5,856 nt of DNA from contig DDSI01000280.1 in assembly GCA_002343335.1 (NCBI GenBank), positions 1-5,856 on the forward strand, read 5' to 3'. Positions 1-5,856 of this stretch are shown here, piece by piece; within the stretch, counting starts at the first letter, position 1; each line of letters opens with the position of its first letter. The notes beneath the pieces are model-generated. The model saw nothing but the letters and a program-made list of their open reading frames with translations. It made no database searches and was not told where the DNA came from. Source of the DNA: Bacteriovoracaceae bacterium UBA2394. Lineage in GTDB: Bacteria; Bdellovibrionota; UBA2394. The translations under genes and the position numbers were made by a program.

Positions 1-84
1 GATAACAACCATCCTCTTATCAAAGGCGTTCCTGATCGCTGTCAAAGATTCGTGAAAGCCTTTGGTATTGGTCCAACGAAGTGA
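1..84 (+). CDS. possible C-terminal end of an upstream gene (partial at 5' end)
   Basis: Reading from base 1 in frame 1 gives 27 codons and then a TGA at 82-84. The peptide starts DNNHPLIKGVPDRC and ends FGIGPTK. Support is limited to composition: by hand count, first codon positions are richer in G+C than second or third positions, as expected for a real + strand gene. The product is not recognisable from so short a tail. The complementary strand is also open over 1-147 in a competing frame, so the direction of any gene here is not settled. No terminator hairpin with a T-run is visible after the stop. Confidence 0.3.
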   Translation, partial: DNNHPLIKGVPDRCQRFVKAFGIGPTK

Positions 85-148
85 CCGGGTATCGTATACA
101 AATCTCCCATTCTCTGAATTTCCTTTTGGCCGAACTCCATTTCCCAAT

Positions 149-188
149 AATTCAAAAAATCATTTCATTTCAATGAGTTAATTGAATT
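149..188. repeat. nested AT-rich inverted repeats, possible operator
   Basis: AATTCAA at 149-155 is the exact reverse complement of TTGAATT at 182-188. Inside it, TTCAAT at 169-174 mirrors ATTGAA at 181-186 across six bases. The two pairings share their right arm, so they are alternatives and cannot form together. The position about 165 bases before the start codon at 353 would suit an operator or promoter-proximal site. Arms of six or seven bases in AT-rich DNA can arise by chance, so this is weak evidence. Confidence 0.2.
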
Positions 189-337
189 TTTCGAAGTGGG
201 TCTGCTTATGTCCTCGGATACATTTGTATCAAAAAAATTCCATGTTTCCACTGAGCGCATTGACTTGTTACTCCTCCGCGGATTACTTGGCCCACAACAA
301 AACTGAAATCACTTAGGCCAATTCGCCACTGTTGTTG

Positions 338-343
338 AAAGGA
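338..343 (+). promoter_or_regulatory. ribosome binding site choosing ATG 353
   Basis: AAAGGA lies nine bases before the ATG at 353. It also sits downstream of the alternative in-frame TTG at 332, so it can serve only the ATG. The predicted signal peptide begins at once after this ATG (MRLVSIFSF), which agrees with the choice. Confidence 0.7.
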
Positions 344-352
344 CTCATTGTC

Positions 353-2488
353 ATGCGATTAGTTTCGATCTTCTCATTCTCATTTTTCTGGCTACTTCCG
401 AGCATTGCGTTTTCGGGAATCGCCGGAGGAAATACCGCGCTCTTTTTACCGAAGAACGCCGATGGCAAGCCCATCACCATCCGCTTCGAAACGAAGCATC
501 CTGGGCAAGATCGGATCCTTGAGCTGCTTAAGAATTCCAAAATGCCCAGCTATCTGAAAGAGGAAATGATCTCGGATCTTCTTTCAACGTCCGTGATCTA
601 CAGTGATGAAACAATCAAACGCCGTGATTTGGAAAACCAAGTTCAAATGGTTTTGACGGGCAGAACCATAAAAACAACAAAGAATGGAAATGGCGAAGAG
701 ATCGTAGAAACGACTGATACTTTTGCAGCCAAAGAAGCAAATAGCCCCATGGGTCTTACAATCTATGCCGTACCCTTGGACATGAAAGTGGAAAATGCGG
801 GCGACACCGCGGTCGCTGCCTACACAGTGACGAAGCCCAACAAAGCGGTCGTCTACTTCACAAAGTACGTTAACGAGCTCGAAAAGTTGGGCGAAGACCA
901 TCTTCTTACTCTTACGCTGCATGAACAAGGACATCGCTTGGCTGCACTCGGCAAACACGCGCTTAGTGAACATTTCGTCGAAGCTTGGTCCGCAGCAGTC
1001 CTCCATTATTTGAAAGGCAAACTACACGATGACGAATTTCTTCGCGTACTCAAAACCAACGGGCTCTACTTGATCACCGATCCACGTATGCCGAATGAAA
1101 GTTTTATCGCATCCAACCTCTTCCAATCGAAATTCAATGCTTTGGTTTCCCCAGAAGAAATCGACAACACAATTCTGGATGAGCAGCAAAGATTTATTCT
1201 GCAAGTGAATGAGAAAATTTTTGCGGGCATGGACCTCTTAACCCAAAATCGATTTCAGACGATCATTCTGGGAGTTGCCTCCACACGAGCTCACTATGAG
1301 ATTTTACAGAGCTTTGCTGACAAATTGAAAACAGCCCCTACTCCGACTCCGCTTCCGTTAGTAGTTCACTTTATGAAGAAAACGGAATCGAGAGAGGGTC
1401 GGCTTATACAACAAAATATCTTTGATTCATCACCATTCATCGATATTGAAGCACGTTGGAATCCCTATTTGGAAAAGTGGAAGTCCATTTTCTCAAGCGA
1501 TCTACCTGTGAAGCTAACGGGAGAACAAATTTTAGCGCTCAAGGAAGGTATGCCTGAAGACTTGCTCAATTTTGGCGTGAGCTTGAAAGCGAAAACCGAG
1601 GAGATTAAGAAGGAATCGGAAGATAAATATAATCTTTTAAGAAGCGCGGGCATCGCGGTGAACGCAAGAGTTGCCGAAGCATCCTCAGTCGAGATTTCGC
1701 AAAAGAACGAGACAAACGGCTACGGTAGAATTACGAAACATGGTCCGGTCACATTCGCCATCGCCATGAAACCTGGGGAGGGCATTTCCACCTCTCATAT
1801 CCCATGGGAACAGATGACCGCTTGGATCACCCCTCAGATCTTGAGCCTTTACCAGCGAGATAATCTGATCACTGACTTTCATCAGGAAATTCTGAGGGTG
1901 TATGGCCTCGAGGTATATTTTCAAGATGATATTCTTCCCGATCCAACGGGCGTAAAGAAAAATTTGGAGTATTACATTGCGCTTCTAAAGAGTACGCCAA
2001 AATTCTTTGAGCGCGTGGCTCTCTTGGAAAAGCATATGATCGCGAAATCCTCAGAGATTCGAAAGGTTAAGGTGACGTTTAAACTTAATGATTCAGTAGA
2101 TACCTCTAACAGCCTCACGTGGAAATTTGAGCCCTATCAAGACACCCTCACGTTGGTAATGACCCTTCCTTATAATCTGATCTCCAATCGAAATCTTTGG
2201 CCAAACTTCGGTAGTTTTGTGACGCAAGAAGTGCTCAGCACCAAAAATCTCGTGCCGGAATGGAATGAATCGGTCGCCAATACCTCGATACCCATCTTGG
2301 ATCTGGTGGACCGGTATAATGCTCGACACCCCGCGGGATATTTCAATGAAGCAAAACTTCGAGAAGGCCAGATTGTAGTTTTGAGGGACGCAAGAAAAAG
2401 AAATTACAAAAGTTTCGATGACGATGCCGATAAAGCTTCAGGTTGGTATGAGCTCTACAAGGGCGCTTTCGCGGCGAATGGAAAATAA
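353..2488 (+). CDS. exported protein of unknown family with zincin-like HEXXH motif (711 aa)
   Basis: I do not recognise the family. The protein starts with a typical signal peptide: Arg2, then a hydrophobic stretch to about residue 20, with a likely signal peptidase I site after Ala19-Phe20-Ser21, so it should act in the periplasm, at the surface or outside the cell. HEQGH at residues 190-194 fits the HEXXH zinc-metallopeptidase motif and sits in a predicted helix (LTLTLHEQGHRLAAL). Candidate third metal ligands downstream are His202, Glu206, His207 and Glu211, but the spacing matches neither the metzincin HEXXHxxGxxH pattern nor a classic gluzincin. A proline-rich stretch APTPTPLP at 328-335 may separate an N-terminal metallopeptidase-like half from a C-terminal half with no recognised domain; 414-433 is highly charged and probably helical. 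The whole protein has no cysteine. ATG 353 is preferred over TTG 332 because of the AAAGGA site. The stop lies one base before the next gene. Protease activity is inference only. Confidence 0.88.
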   Translation: MRLVSIFSFSFFWLLPSIAFSGIAGGNTALFLPKNADGKPITIRFETKHPGQDRILELLKNSKMPSYLKEEMISDLLSTSVIYSDETIKRRDLENQVQMVLTGRTIKTTKNGNGEEIVETTDTFAAKEANSPMGLTIYAVPLDMKVENAGDTAVAAYTVTKPNKAVVYFTKYVNELEKLGEDHLLTLTLHEQGHRLAALGKHALSEHFVEAWSAAVLHYLKGKLHDDEFLRVLKTNGLYLITDPRMPNESFIASNLFQSKFNALVSPEEIDNTILDEQQRFILQVNEKIFAGMDLLTQNRFQTIILGVASTRAHYEILQSFADKLKTAPTPTPLPLVVHFMKKTESREGRLIQQNIFDSSPFIDIEARWNPYLEKWKSIFSSDLPVKLTGEQILALKEGMPEDLLNFGVSLKAKTEEIKKESEDKYNLLRSAGIAVNARVAEASSVEISQKNETNGYGRITKHGPVTFAIAMKPGEGISTSHIPWEQMTAWITPQILSLYQRDNLITDFHQEILRVYGLEVYFQDDILPDPTGVKKNLEYYIALLKSTPKFFERVALLEKHMIAKSSEIRKVKVTFKLNDSVDTSNSLTWKFEPYQDTLTLVMTLPYNLISNRNLWPNFGSFVTQEVLSTKNLVPEWNESVANTSIPILDLVDRYNARHPAGYFNEAKLREGQIVVLRDARKRNYKSFDDDADKASGWYELYKGAFAANGK

Positions 2489-2489
2489 T

Positions 2490-3347
2490 ATGCTCGTGAA
2501 TCCCCAAGAAACGTTTTCCCCTTCTAGCACTCCCTCGATCTTTCAGTACGACAATTATCGGTCGTATCTGAAAGATCACTGCGAGCACGAGAAGGCCCGA
2601 CGAAAAAACTTCACTCTCCGCAGATTCGCTCAGCGAGCCGGTCTCGCATCGCATATGCACCTGCGGTTGGTGATGGAAGGCGAGAGAAACCTATCCCACA
2701 AGACGATCGCCAAATTTTCGAAGGGCCTTGGGCTCAAGAAAAGAGAAGCGGCTTTCTTTGAAGCGCTAGTCTATTTCAATCAAGCCACCACTTCGGATGC
2801 AAAATTGGAATATTATGAAAGACTTCGCAGGCTCGTTAAAGCTCGAAGCACTCCCATGAATGCTCAACTTCAAGAATCTTTGTTTTCCACCTGGTATGTG
2901 CCGATCGTCTACGAACTCGCCCATCATAAAGACTTTCGCCCTGAGGCAGATTTCGTCTGCACGCAGTTGAAAGACCAAATTACGAGCACTCAAGCGCGCC
3001 AGGTCATTCAGACCATGCTCGATCTCAAGCTTTGGATTCAAACATCTGACGGTAAATGGGGCGTGGCTTATCCTCAAATGAAGACGGATGATGAAATTGA
3101 AAACCTTCTCATTCGTCGCTTTCAAAAACAAATGATTGAAAGATCGGTCACTTGCATGGATCTGCCTCTTCAGAATCGAGAGTATGGCTTTGTGACGGCT
3201 TGCACGACGGAAGAAAATTTTCAAAAGCTTAAAGCGCGCGTGAAGGAGCTCATTCAAGAATTTAATGAAATGATGAGCACGAGCAACGGCTCGGCAAAGG
3301 GTGAGCGCGTGTATCAGATCAATATTCAGGCCTTCCCGCTGACGTAA
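2490..3347 (+). CDS. TIGR02147/DUF4423 family protein, probable regulator
   Basis: The 285-residue length and the layout fit TIGR02147, a paralogous family expanded in Fibrobacter and Bdellovibrio-like bacteria. Residues 17-30 hold the opening pattern (IFQYDNYRSYLKDH). Residues 41-98 resemble a helix-turn-helix (FTLRRFAQRAGL, then LVMEGERNLSHKTIAKF) and end in the typical EALVYFNQA. Residues 155-195 look like a winged helix, with ARQVIQTMLDLKLWIQ followed by a W-rich wing. The C-terminus ends VYQINIQAFPLT, the usual family ending. A role as a DNA-binding transcriptional regulator is inferred from this fold; I know of no established function for the family. The gene follows the exported-protein gene by one base (TAA-T-ATG), implying translational coupling and possibly control of that partner. 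ATG 2490 has GGA seven bases upstream. An in-frame ATG at 2478 (four residues longer, overlapping the upstream gene) is possible but has a poorer ribosome site. Confidence 0.9.
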   Translation: MLVNPQETFSPSSTPSIFQYDNYRSYLKDHCEHEKARRKNFTLRRFAQRAGLASHMHLRLVMEGERNLSHKTIAKFSKGLGLKKREAAFFEALVYFNQATTSDAKLEYYERLRRLVKARSTPMNAQLQESLFSTWYVPIVYELAHHKDFRPEADFVCTQLKDQITSTQARQVIQTMLDLKLWIQTSDGKWGVAYPQMKTDDEIENLLIRRFQKQMIERSVTCMDLPLQNREYGFVTACTTEENFQKLKARVKELIQEFNEMMSTSNGSAKGERVYQINIQAFPLT

Positions 3348-3384
3348 TTGCAAAGAGCTAATCCATTTGCTAATCCCCAGAACG

Positions 3385-4227
3385 ATGTTCTACCTAGGTG
3401 GCGTTCTATTTTTGTCCATCGTTTCACAGACGATTCTGGATCCTATTGTGGATGGACATCTGCACACGGATTTTCGAGGCGGGGCCGCCACTTCGAGCGG
3501 CATTTTACGCACACAGCAGGAATTGCTCCGGCAGCTCCGCGAAGCCGGAGCGATCGCAGCCATCGGACATACAGGTGAGGAGGATAAGGATTACTACGAT
3601 CTCCGGCATCTTCAGATTTATCATACAGCTGGTATTGGTTTGTCGACGAAGCCGGAGGACGTTGAACGCGGCCTTCGAGAAGGAAAATACAGGGGCATCA
3701 AGATTTATTTGGGTTACGTGCATCGCTTTGCAAATGATCCTCTCTATGAACCCTTTTATAAACTTGCTGCAAGATACAATGTCCCTGTGGTCTTTCACAC
3801 AGGCGATACGCTCGGACGCTACGCTCTTTTGAAATTCGCGCACCCGCTCACCATTGATGAAGTCGCCGTTGCTCACCCCGATACGGATTTTGTAATCGCT
3901 CACATGGGAAATCCGTGGGTGAAGGATGCGGCCTTGGTAGTGGCAAAGAATCCAAATGTGTATGTCGACACCTCTGGATTTCTGGTGGGCAGCCCGCAGA
4001 ATAAGAATGCGGAATCTTTACGGATGCTTGTCATTGAACCCATGAGATTCTTTTGGCATTGGGTAGATAATCCAGAGAAAATCATCTTTGGATCCGATTG
4101 GCCCGTCATGCCCATTGCCCCCTGGGCCCAACTCCATCGGGAGATATTTCCTCCTGAACACCTAAGCCACATTCTTTGCCAAAATGCGATTCGAGTCTTT
4201 AGACTTCCTTTAAATCCTCATTTTTAA
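3385..4227 (+). CDS. metal-dependent amidohydrolase (amidohydrolase-2/COG2159-like TIM barrel)
   Basis: The protein is 280 residues long, in the usual range for small amidohydrolase-2 enzymes, which hydrolyse or decarboxylate small substrates using a bound metal. Expected ligands appear in order along the barrel: HLH at 25-27 on strand 1, His138 in VVFHTGDT on strand 5, His173 in VIAHMGNPW on strand 6, and Asp238 in FGSDWPV on strand 8. Lys106 in RGIKIYLGY lies on strand 4, where some relatives carry a carboxylated lysine; whether it plays that part here is unknown. The active site looks intact, so the gene is probably functional, but the substrate cannot be read from the sequence. The start is uncertain. 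ATG 3385 gives a hydrophobic N-terminus (FYLGGVLFLSIVS) without a positive charge and has a weak ribosome site. TTG 3412, preceded by AGGTGG, would give a 271-residue soluble enzyme with HxH near the N-terminus, as in most relatives. The gene starts 37 bases after the regulator and may share its transcript. Confidence 0.88.
   Translation: MFYLGGVLFLSIVSQTILDPIVDGHLHTDFRGGAATSSGILRTQQELLRQLREAGAIAAIGHTGEEDKDYYDLRHLQIYHTAGIGLSTKPEDVERGLREGKYRGIKIYLGYVHRFANDPLYEPFYKLAARYNVPVVFHTGDTLGRYALLKFAHPLTIDEVAVAHPDTDFVIAHMGNPWVKDAALVVAKNPNVYVDTSGFLVGSPQNKNAESLRMLVIEPMRFFWHWVDNPEKIIFGSDWPVMPIAPWAQLHREIFPPEHLSHILCQNAIRVFRLPLNPHF
3396..3401 (+). promoter_or_regulatory. candidate ribosome binding site for an alternative TTG start at 3412
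   Basis: AGGTGG differs by one base from the consensus AGGAGG and lies ten bases before an in-frame TTG at 3412-3414. If used, it removes the hydrophobic N-terminus of the amidohydrolase and places HLH at residues 16-18. It lies inside the reading frame that begins at ATG 3385, so it could also be chance. Confidence 0.35.
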
Positions 4228-4377
4228 TCCTTGATGAGACACCGAGTTCGCATCGACGGTTCCTCGCATGCATTCCATTCGGGCATTTATGCCAGACACT
4301 GACCTTTTACTTTGTCCTCACGGCAAATTTTTTTGGCATGAAACTTTCATAAGAAATACCCGGAAGGTAGGTACGGT
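4228..4377. other. intergenic region before the secreted glycosidase-like gene
   Basis: These 150 bases separate the amidohydrolase stop from the next start and hold no gene. There is no strong terminator: CTCAT/ATGAG across the stop codon (4217-4238) and GGCAT/ATGCC at about 4282-4293 are short and lack a T-run immediately after the stem. TTGGCA at 4333-4338 resembles a -35 box but has no good -10 at 16-18 bases. A 13-base near-palindrome, ATGAAACTTTCAT at 4338-4350, could be an operator. A promoter is expected here because of the gap, but I cannot place it. Confidence 0.45.
4362..4371 (+). promoter_or_regulatory. ribosome binding site for the secreted glycosidase-like gene
   Basis: GGAAGG at 4362-4367 lies ten bases before ATG 4378, with TAGG following at 4368-4371. 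The purine-rich site and the signal peptide directly after the ATG support this start. Confidence 0.7.
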
Positions 4378-5856
4378 ATGCGAAGACTTTCGGTTGTTTC
4401 ATCATTTGTCTTTTTACTCACACAAAGTGCGGTTTTAGCAGAATGTAAAGTTCCCACCATGAAAGCAAAAGGTCCCGCGGGCGAGCCCTTCATTGCCGGT
4501 GTGGTAGCGGATAGTGGGCGCGATGCGAATAGCGAGGTTTGCAACTACGAATACCTCCGCGCGAATGGCGGACGGTTTTGGTACTCCATTTATAAATGGA
4601 ATGGCATTGGCACAGATTCCAAATCTTCTTTGGGAAATTTAAAAAAGAAACTTCCTGCATACAAAAAGGCTGGAATTAAGACGACCCTAACCATCACGAT
4701 TGCCGAAGATACTAATCCGATGCCAGCGAACGGCACGGAAGCCATGAATGCGATGAAGACCATCGCCAACTTTCTTCGCGATGATTCCACTAAGAAAAGT
4801 CTCATCGACAATTATCAAGTTATCAATGAAATCGAACACAGCCCGTACTGGCCGAAATCGACTTCGAAGAATTATACGCGCGATATGTTCTTCCATATGA
4901 ACAAGGGTTTGAAGTCGATTAGCTTTCCCGACGGTCAAGTCGTGCGAATTTATGCGGCATCCACCTGGTGCTATGCCGGGGACATCCGCACGCGAATGCT
5001 CAAAGACATGATTAACGGCTTAAAGAGCGCTGGAAGTGACGATCGAAAGTACTACGTTCCCGATGGATTCGATTGTCATGAATATAATAAGAATCCAGAC
5101 AGCATTTTGTCCGATATCGCGAAAGCTCGTTCGGGAAATGAGAGCAATGTGTGGAGCTTTGATTCCTTTCAATCACAAGTGCGAACTCTAGCCTCACAAT
5201 ATGGCATTGATAGCTTGAGGAATTATAAATATCGCCTCATGGCTTCAGAGTGGAATTGTGCCGGACATAATGATTCAAACTCGGATCTCAAGGAAACTCG
5301 TGCCTGCTTAAAGAGTGTATTCAATCGCCCAGGCGCCAGCCGCGATATGCGTCGATTGATGGATGAAACTTACTACTACATCCTCCACTGCAACAAGACC
5401 GATCGAGTGCGCTGCTTTAAGAATAGACTTATGAAAGACGGTCGCGATGGAAACTATTTGGAATCTGATTTTCGTGACGGCGTGAGCGGCCTTTACGATC
5501 TATCGGGCGCCGCTTCAGACGATTCGGGGAGTGAACCTCCAACGGTCCCCCCATCAGGAGGAGGACAAACGGTGTCTGGGAATTTAAGTGCGTTCAAACT
5601 GTTTGAGATACGAAGGGCTAGCGATGGAAAACTTCTTCAAACAGTAAAGAGTGGAGACACCGTCTCGCTCGCCAAAATTGGCACGAAGAGCGTAACGATT
5701 GTGGCCGTAGCCGCACTTCCTACAATTACTTCCGTGCGCTTCAAAAATTCGTCCATCAATCGATGCGACGCCTGGGGTCCCTTGTTCTCCATTACGTCCG
5801 ACAATGGCAGTGGAGGAAAGACATTTAGCTCAATAACCCTCGCCAAGGGCACTTAC
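4378..5856 (+). CDS. secreted glycoside-hydrolase-like protein (clan A barrel) with C-terminal Ig-like domain, 3' end cut by window
   Basis: The frame is open for 493 codons from ATG 4378 to the last base, so the gene continues beyond the window. Residues 1-21 form a signal peptide (MRRLSVVSSFVFLLTQSAVLA) with a likely signal peptidase I cut before Glu22. Residues about 35-375 look like a TIM-barrel glycosidase of clan A: Asn150-Glu151 (VINEIEH) fits the acid/base NE motif at the end of strand 4, HEY at 234-236 fits the HxY motif of strand 6, and Glu291 (MASEWNC) fits the nucleophile of strand 7. The two glutamates are 140 residues apart, normal for the clan. There are eight cysteines in this part, which suggests disulfides outside the cytoplasm. 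A Ser/Pro/Gly linker (about 380-400) leads to a beta-rich domain that resembles the Ig-like repeats containing GDTVSLAKIGT-SVTIVA-VRF-GTY segments found in secreted bacterial proteins. The likely role is cleavage of a polysaccharide or glycoconjugate; the GH family and substrate are not identifiable by eye. Confidence 0.82.
   Translation, partial: MRRLSVVSSFVFLLTQSAVLAECKVPTMKAKGPAGEPFIAGVVADSGRDANSEVCNYEYLRANGGRFWYSIYKWNGIGTDSKSSLGNLKKKLPAYKKAGIKTTLTITIAEDTNPMPANGTEAMNAMKTIANFLRDDSTKKSLIDNYQVINEIEHSPYWPKSTSKNYTRDMFFHMNKGLKSISFPDGQVVRIYAASTWCYAGDIRTRMLKDMINGLKSAGSDDRKYYVPDGFDCHEYNKNPDSILSDIAKARSGNESNVWSFDSFQSQVRTLASQYGIDSLRNYKYRLMASEWNCAGHNDSNSDLKETRACLKSVFNRPGASRDMRRLMDETYYYILHCNKTDRVRCFKNRLMKDGRDGNYLESDFRDGVSGLYDLSGAASDDSGSEPPTVPPSGGGQTVSGNLSAFKLFEIRRASDGKLLQTVKSGDTVSLAKIGTKSVTIVAVAALPTITSVRFKNSSINRCDAWGPLFSITSDNGSGGKTFSSITLAKGTY

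Larger units (their letters stand above)
85..352. other. non-coding leader upstream of the exported HEXXH protein gene
   Basis: This 268-base stretch has no convincing gene on either strand, apart from the ambiguous reverse frame over 1-147. It is AT-rich around 140-240 and should contain the promoter for the gene at 353. I could not find a good -35/-10 pair: TATACA at 95-100 and TTGAAT at 182-187 each lack a well-spaced partner. Short inverted repeats are present: TTCAAT/ATTGAA at 169-186, AATTCAA/TTGAATT at 149-188, and TTGGCC/GGCCAA at 287-321. No riboswitch or small RNA is recognised. Confidence 0.5.

Noticed and set aside
940..985. Metzincin signature in the exported protein
   Set aside because: After HEQGH the Gly and His fall at +6 and +8, not at the +3 and +6 needed for HEXXHxxGxxH.
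584..1006. 140-codon open frame on the − strand inside the exported-protein gene
   Set aside because: It lies wholly within a much longer + strand gene with a signal peptide and ribosome site, and its translation is rich in Cys and Phe with no domain-like pattern.
2766..3353. 195-codon open frame on the − strand opposite the TIGR02147 gene
   Set aside because: The + strand frame matches a known family from end to end; the reverse frame is its antisense shadow.
3398..3832. 144-codon + strand frame overlapping the amidohydrolase
   Set aside because: The overlapping frame contains all amidohydrolase metal-binding motifs in the right order, so this one is a shadow.
3505..3903. 132-codon − strand frame opposite the amidohydrolase
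   Set aside because: Antisense shadow of a gene with conserved motifs; no ribosome site and no family resemblance.
4217..4238. Terminator after the amidohydrolase
   Set aside because: The stem CTCAT/ATGAG is only five base pairs, spans the stop codon and has no T-run after it.
4438..4449. Lipobox (Cys23) in the secreted glycosidase-like protein
   Set aside because: The residues before Cys23 are Leu-Ala-Glu; Glu at the -1 position does not fit a lipobox, and a signal peptidase I site after Ala21 is a better reading.

Overview
This window looks like chromosome from a Gram-negative bacterium of the Bdellovibrionota/Oligoflexia type. The main reason is the gene at 2490-3347, a clear member of the TIGR02147/DUF4423 family, which is known chiefly from Bdellovibrio-like predators and Fibrobacter. 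The moderate GC content (a little under half by eye) and the number of exported proteins agree with this. The taxonomic call is inference, because there is no rRNA or other marker gene here.

Layout: all well-supported genes lie on the + strand. Positions 1-84 may hold the last codons of an upstream gene, but this is weak. Positions 85-352 are a non-coding leader with short AT-rich inverted repeats. Positions 353-2488 encode a large exported, cysteine-free protein of unknown family with a zincin-like HEQGH motif. One base after its stop, 2490-3347 encodes the TIGR02147/DUF4423 protein, a probable DNA-binding regulator. After a 37-base gap, 3385-4227 encodes a metal-dependent amidohydrolase of the amidohydrolase-2 (COG2159) type with an apparently complete active site. 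A 150-base gap follows. From 4378 to the right edge runs a secreted protein, incomplete at its 3' end, with a signal peptide, a glycoside-hydrolase clan-A-like barrel and the start of a C-terminal Ig-like domain.

How the genes may work together: the first two genes are almost certainly co-transcribed and probably translationally coupled, suggesting an exported protein paired with its own regulator. The amidohydrolase may be read through from the same transcript. The secreted glycosidase-like gene has a strong ribosome binding site and probably its own promoter. No RNA gene, insertion sequence, CRISPR array or tRNA was seen. I found no clear-cut undescribed system. The best candidate for novelty is the exported HEXXH protein with its coupled TIGR02147 partner.
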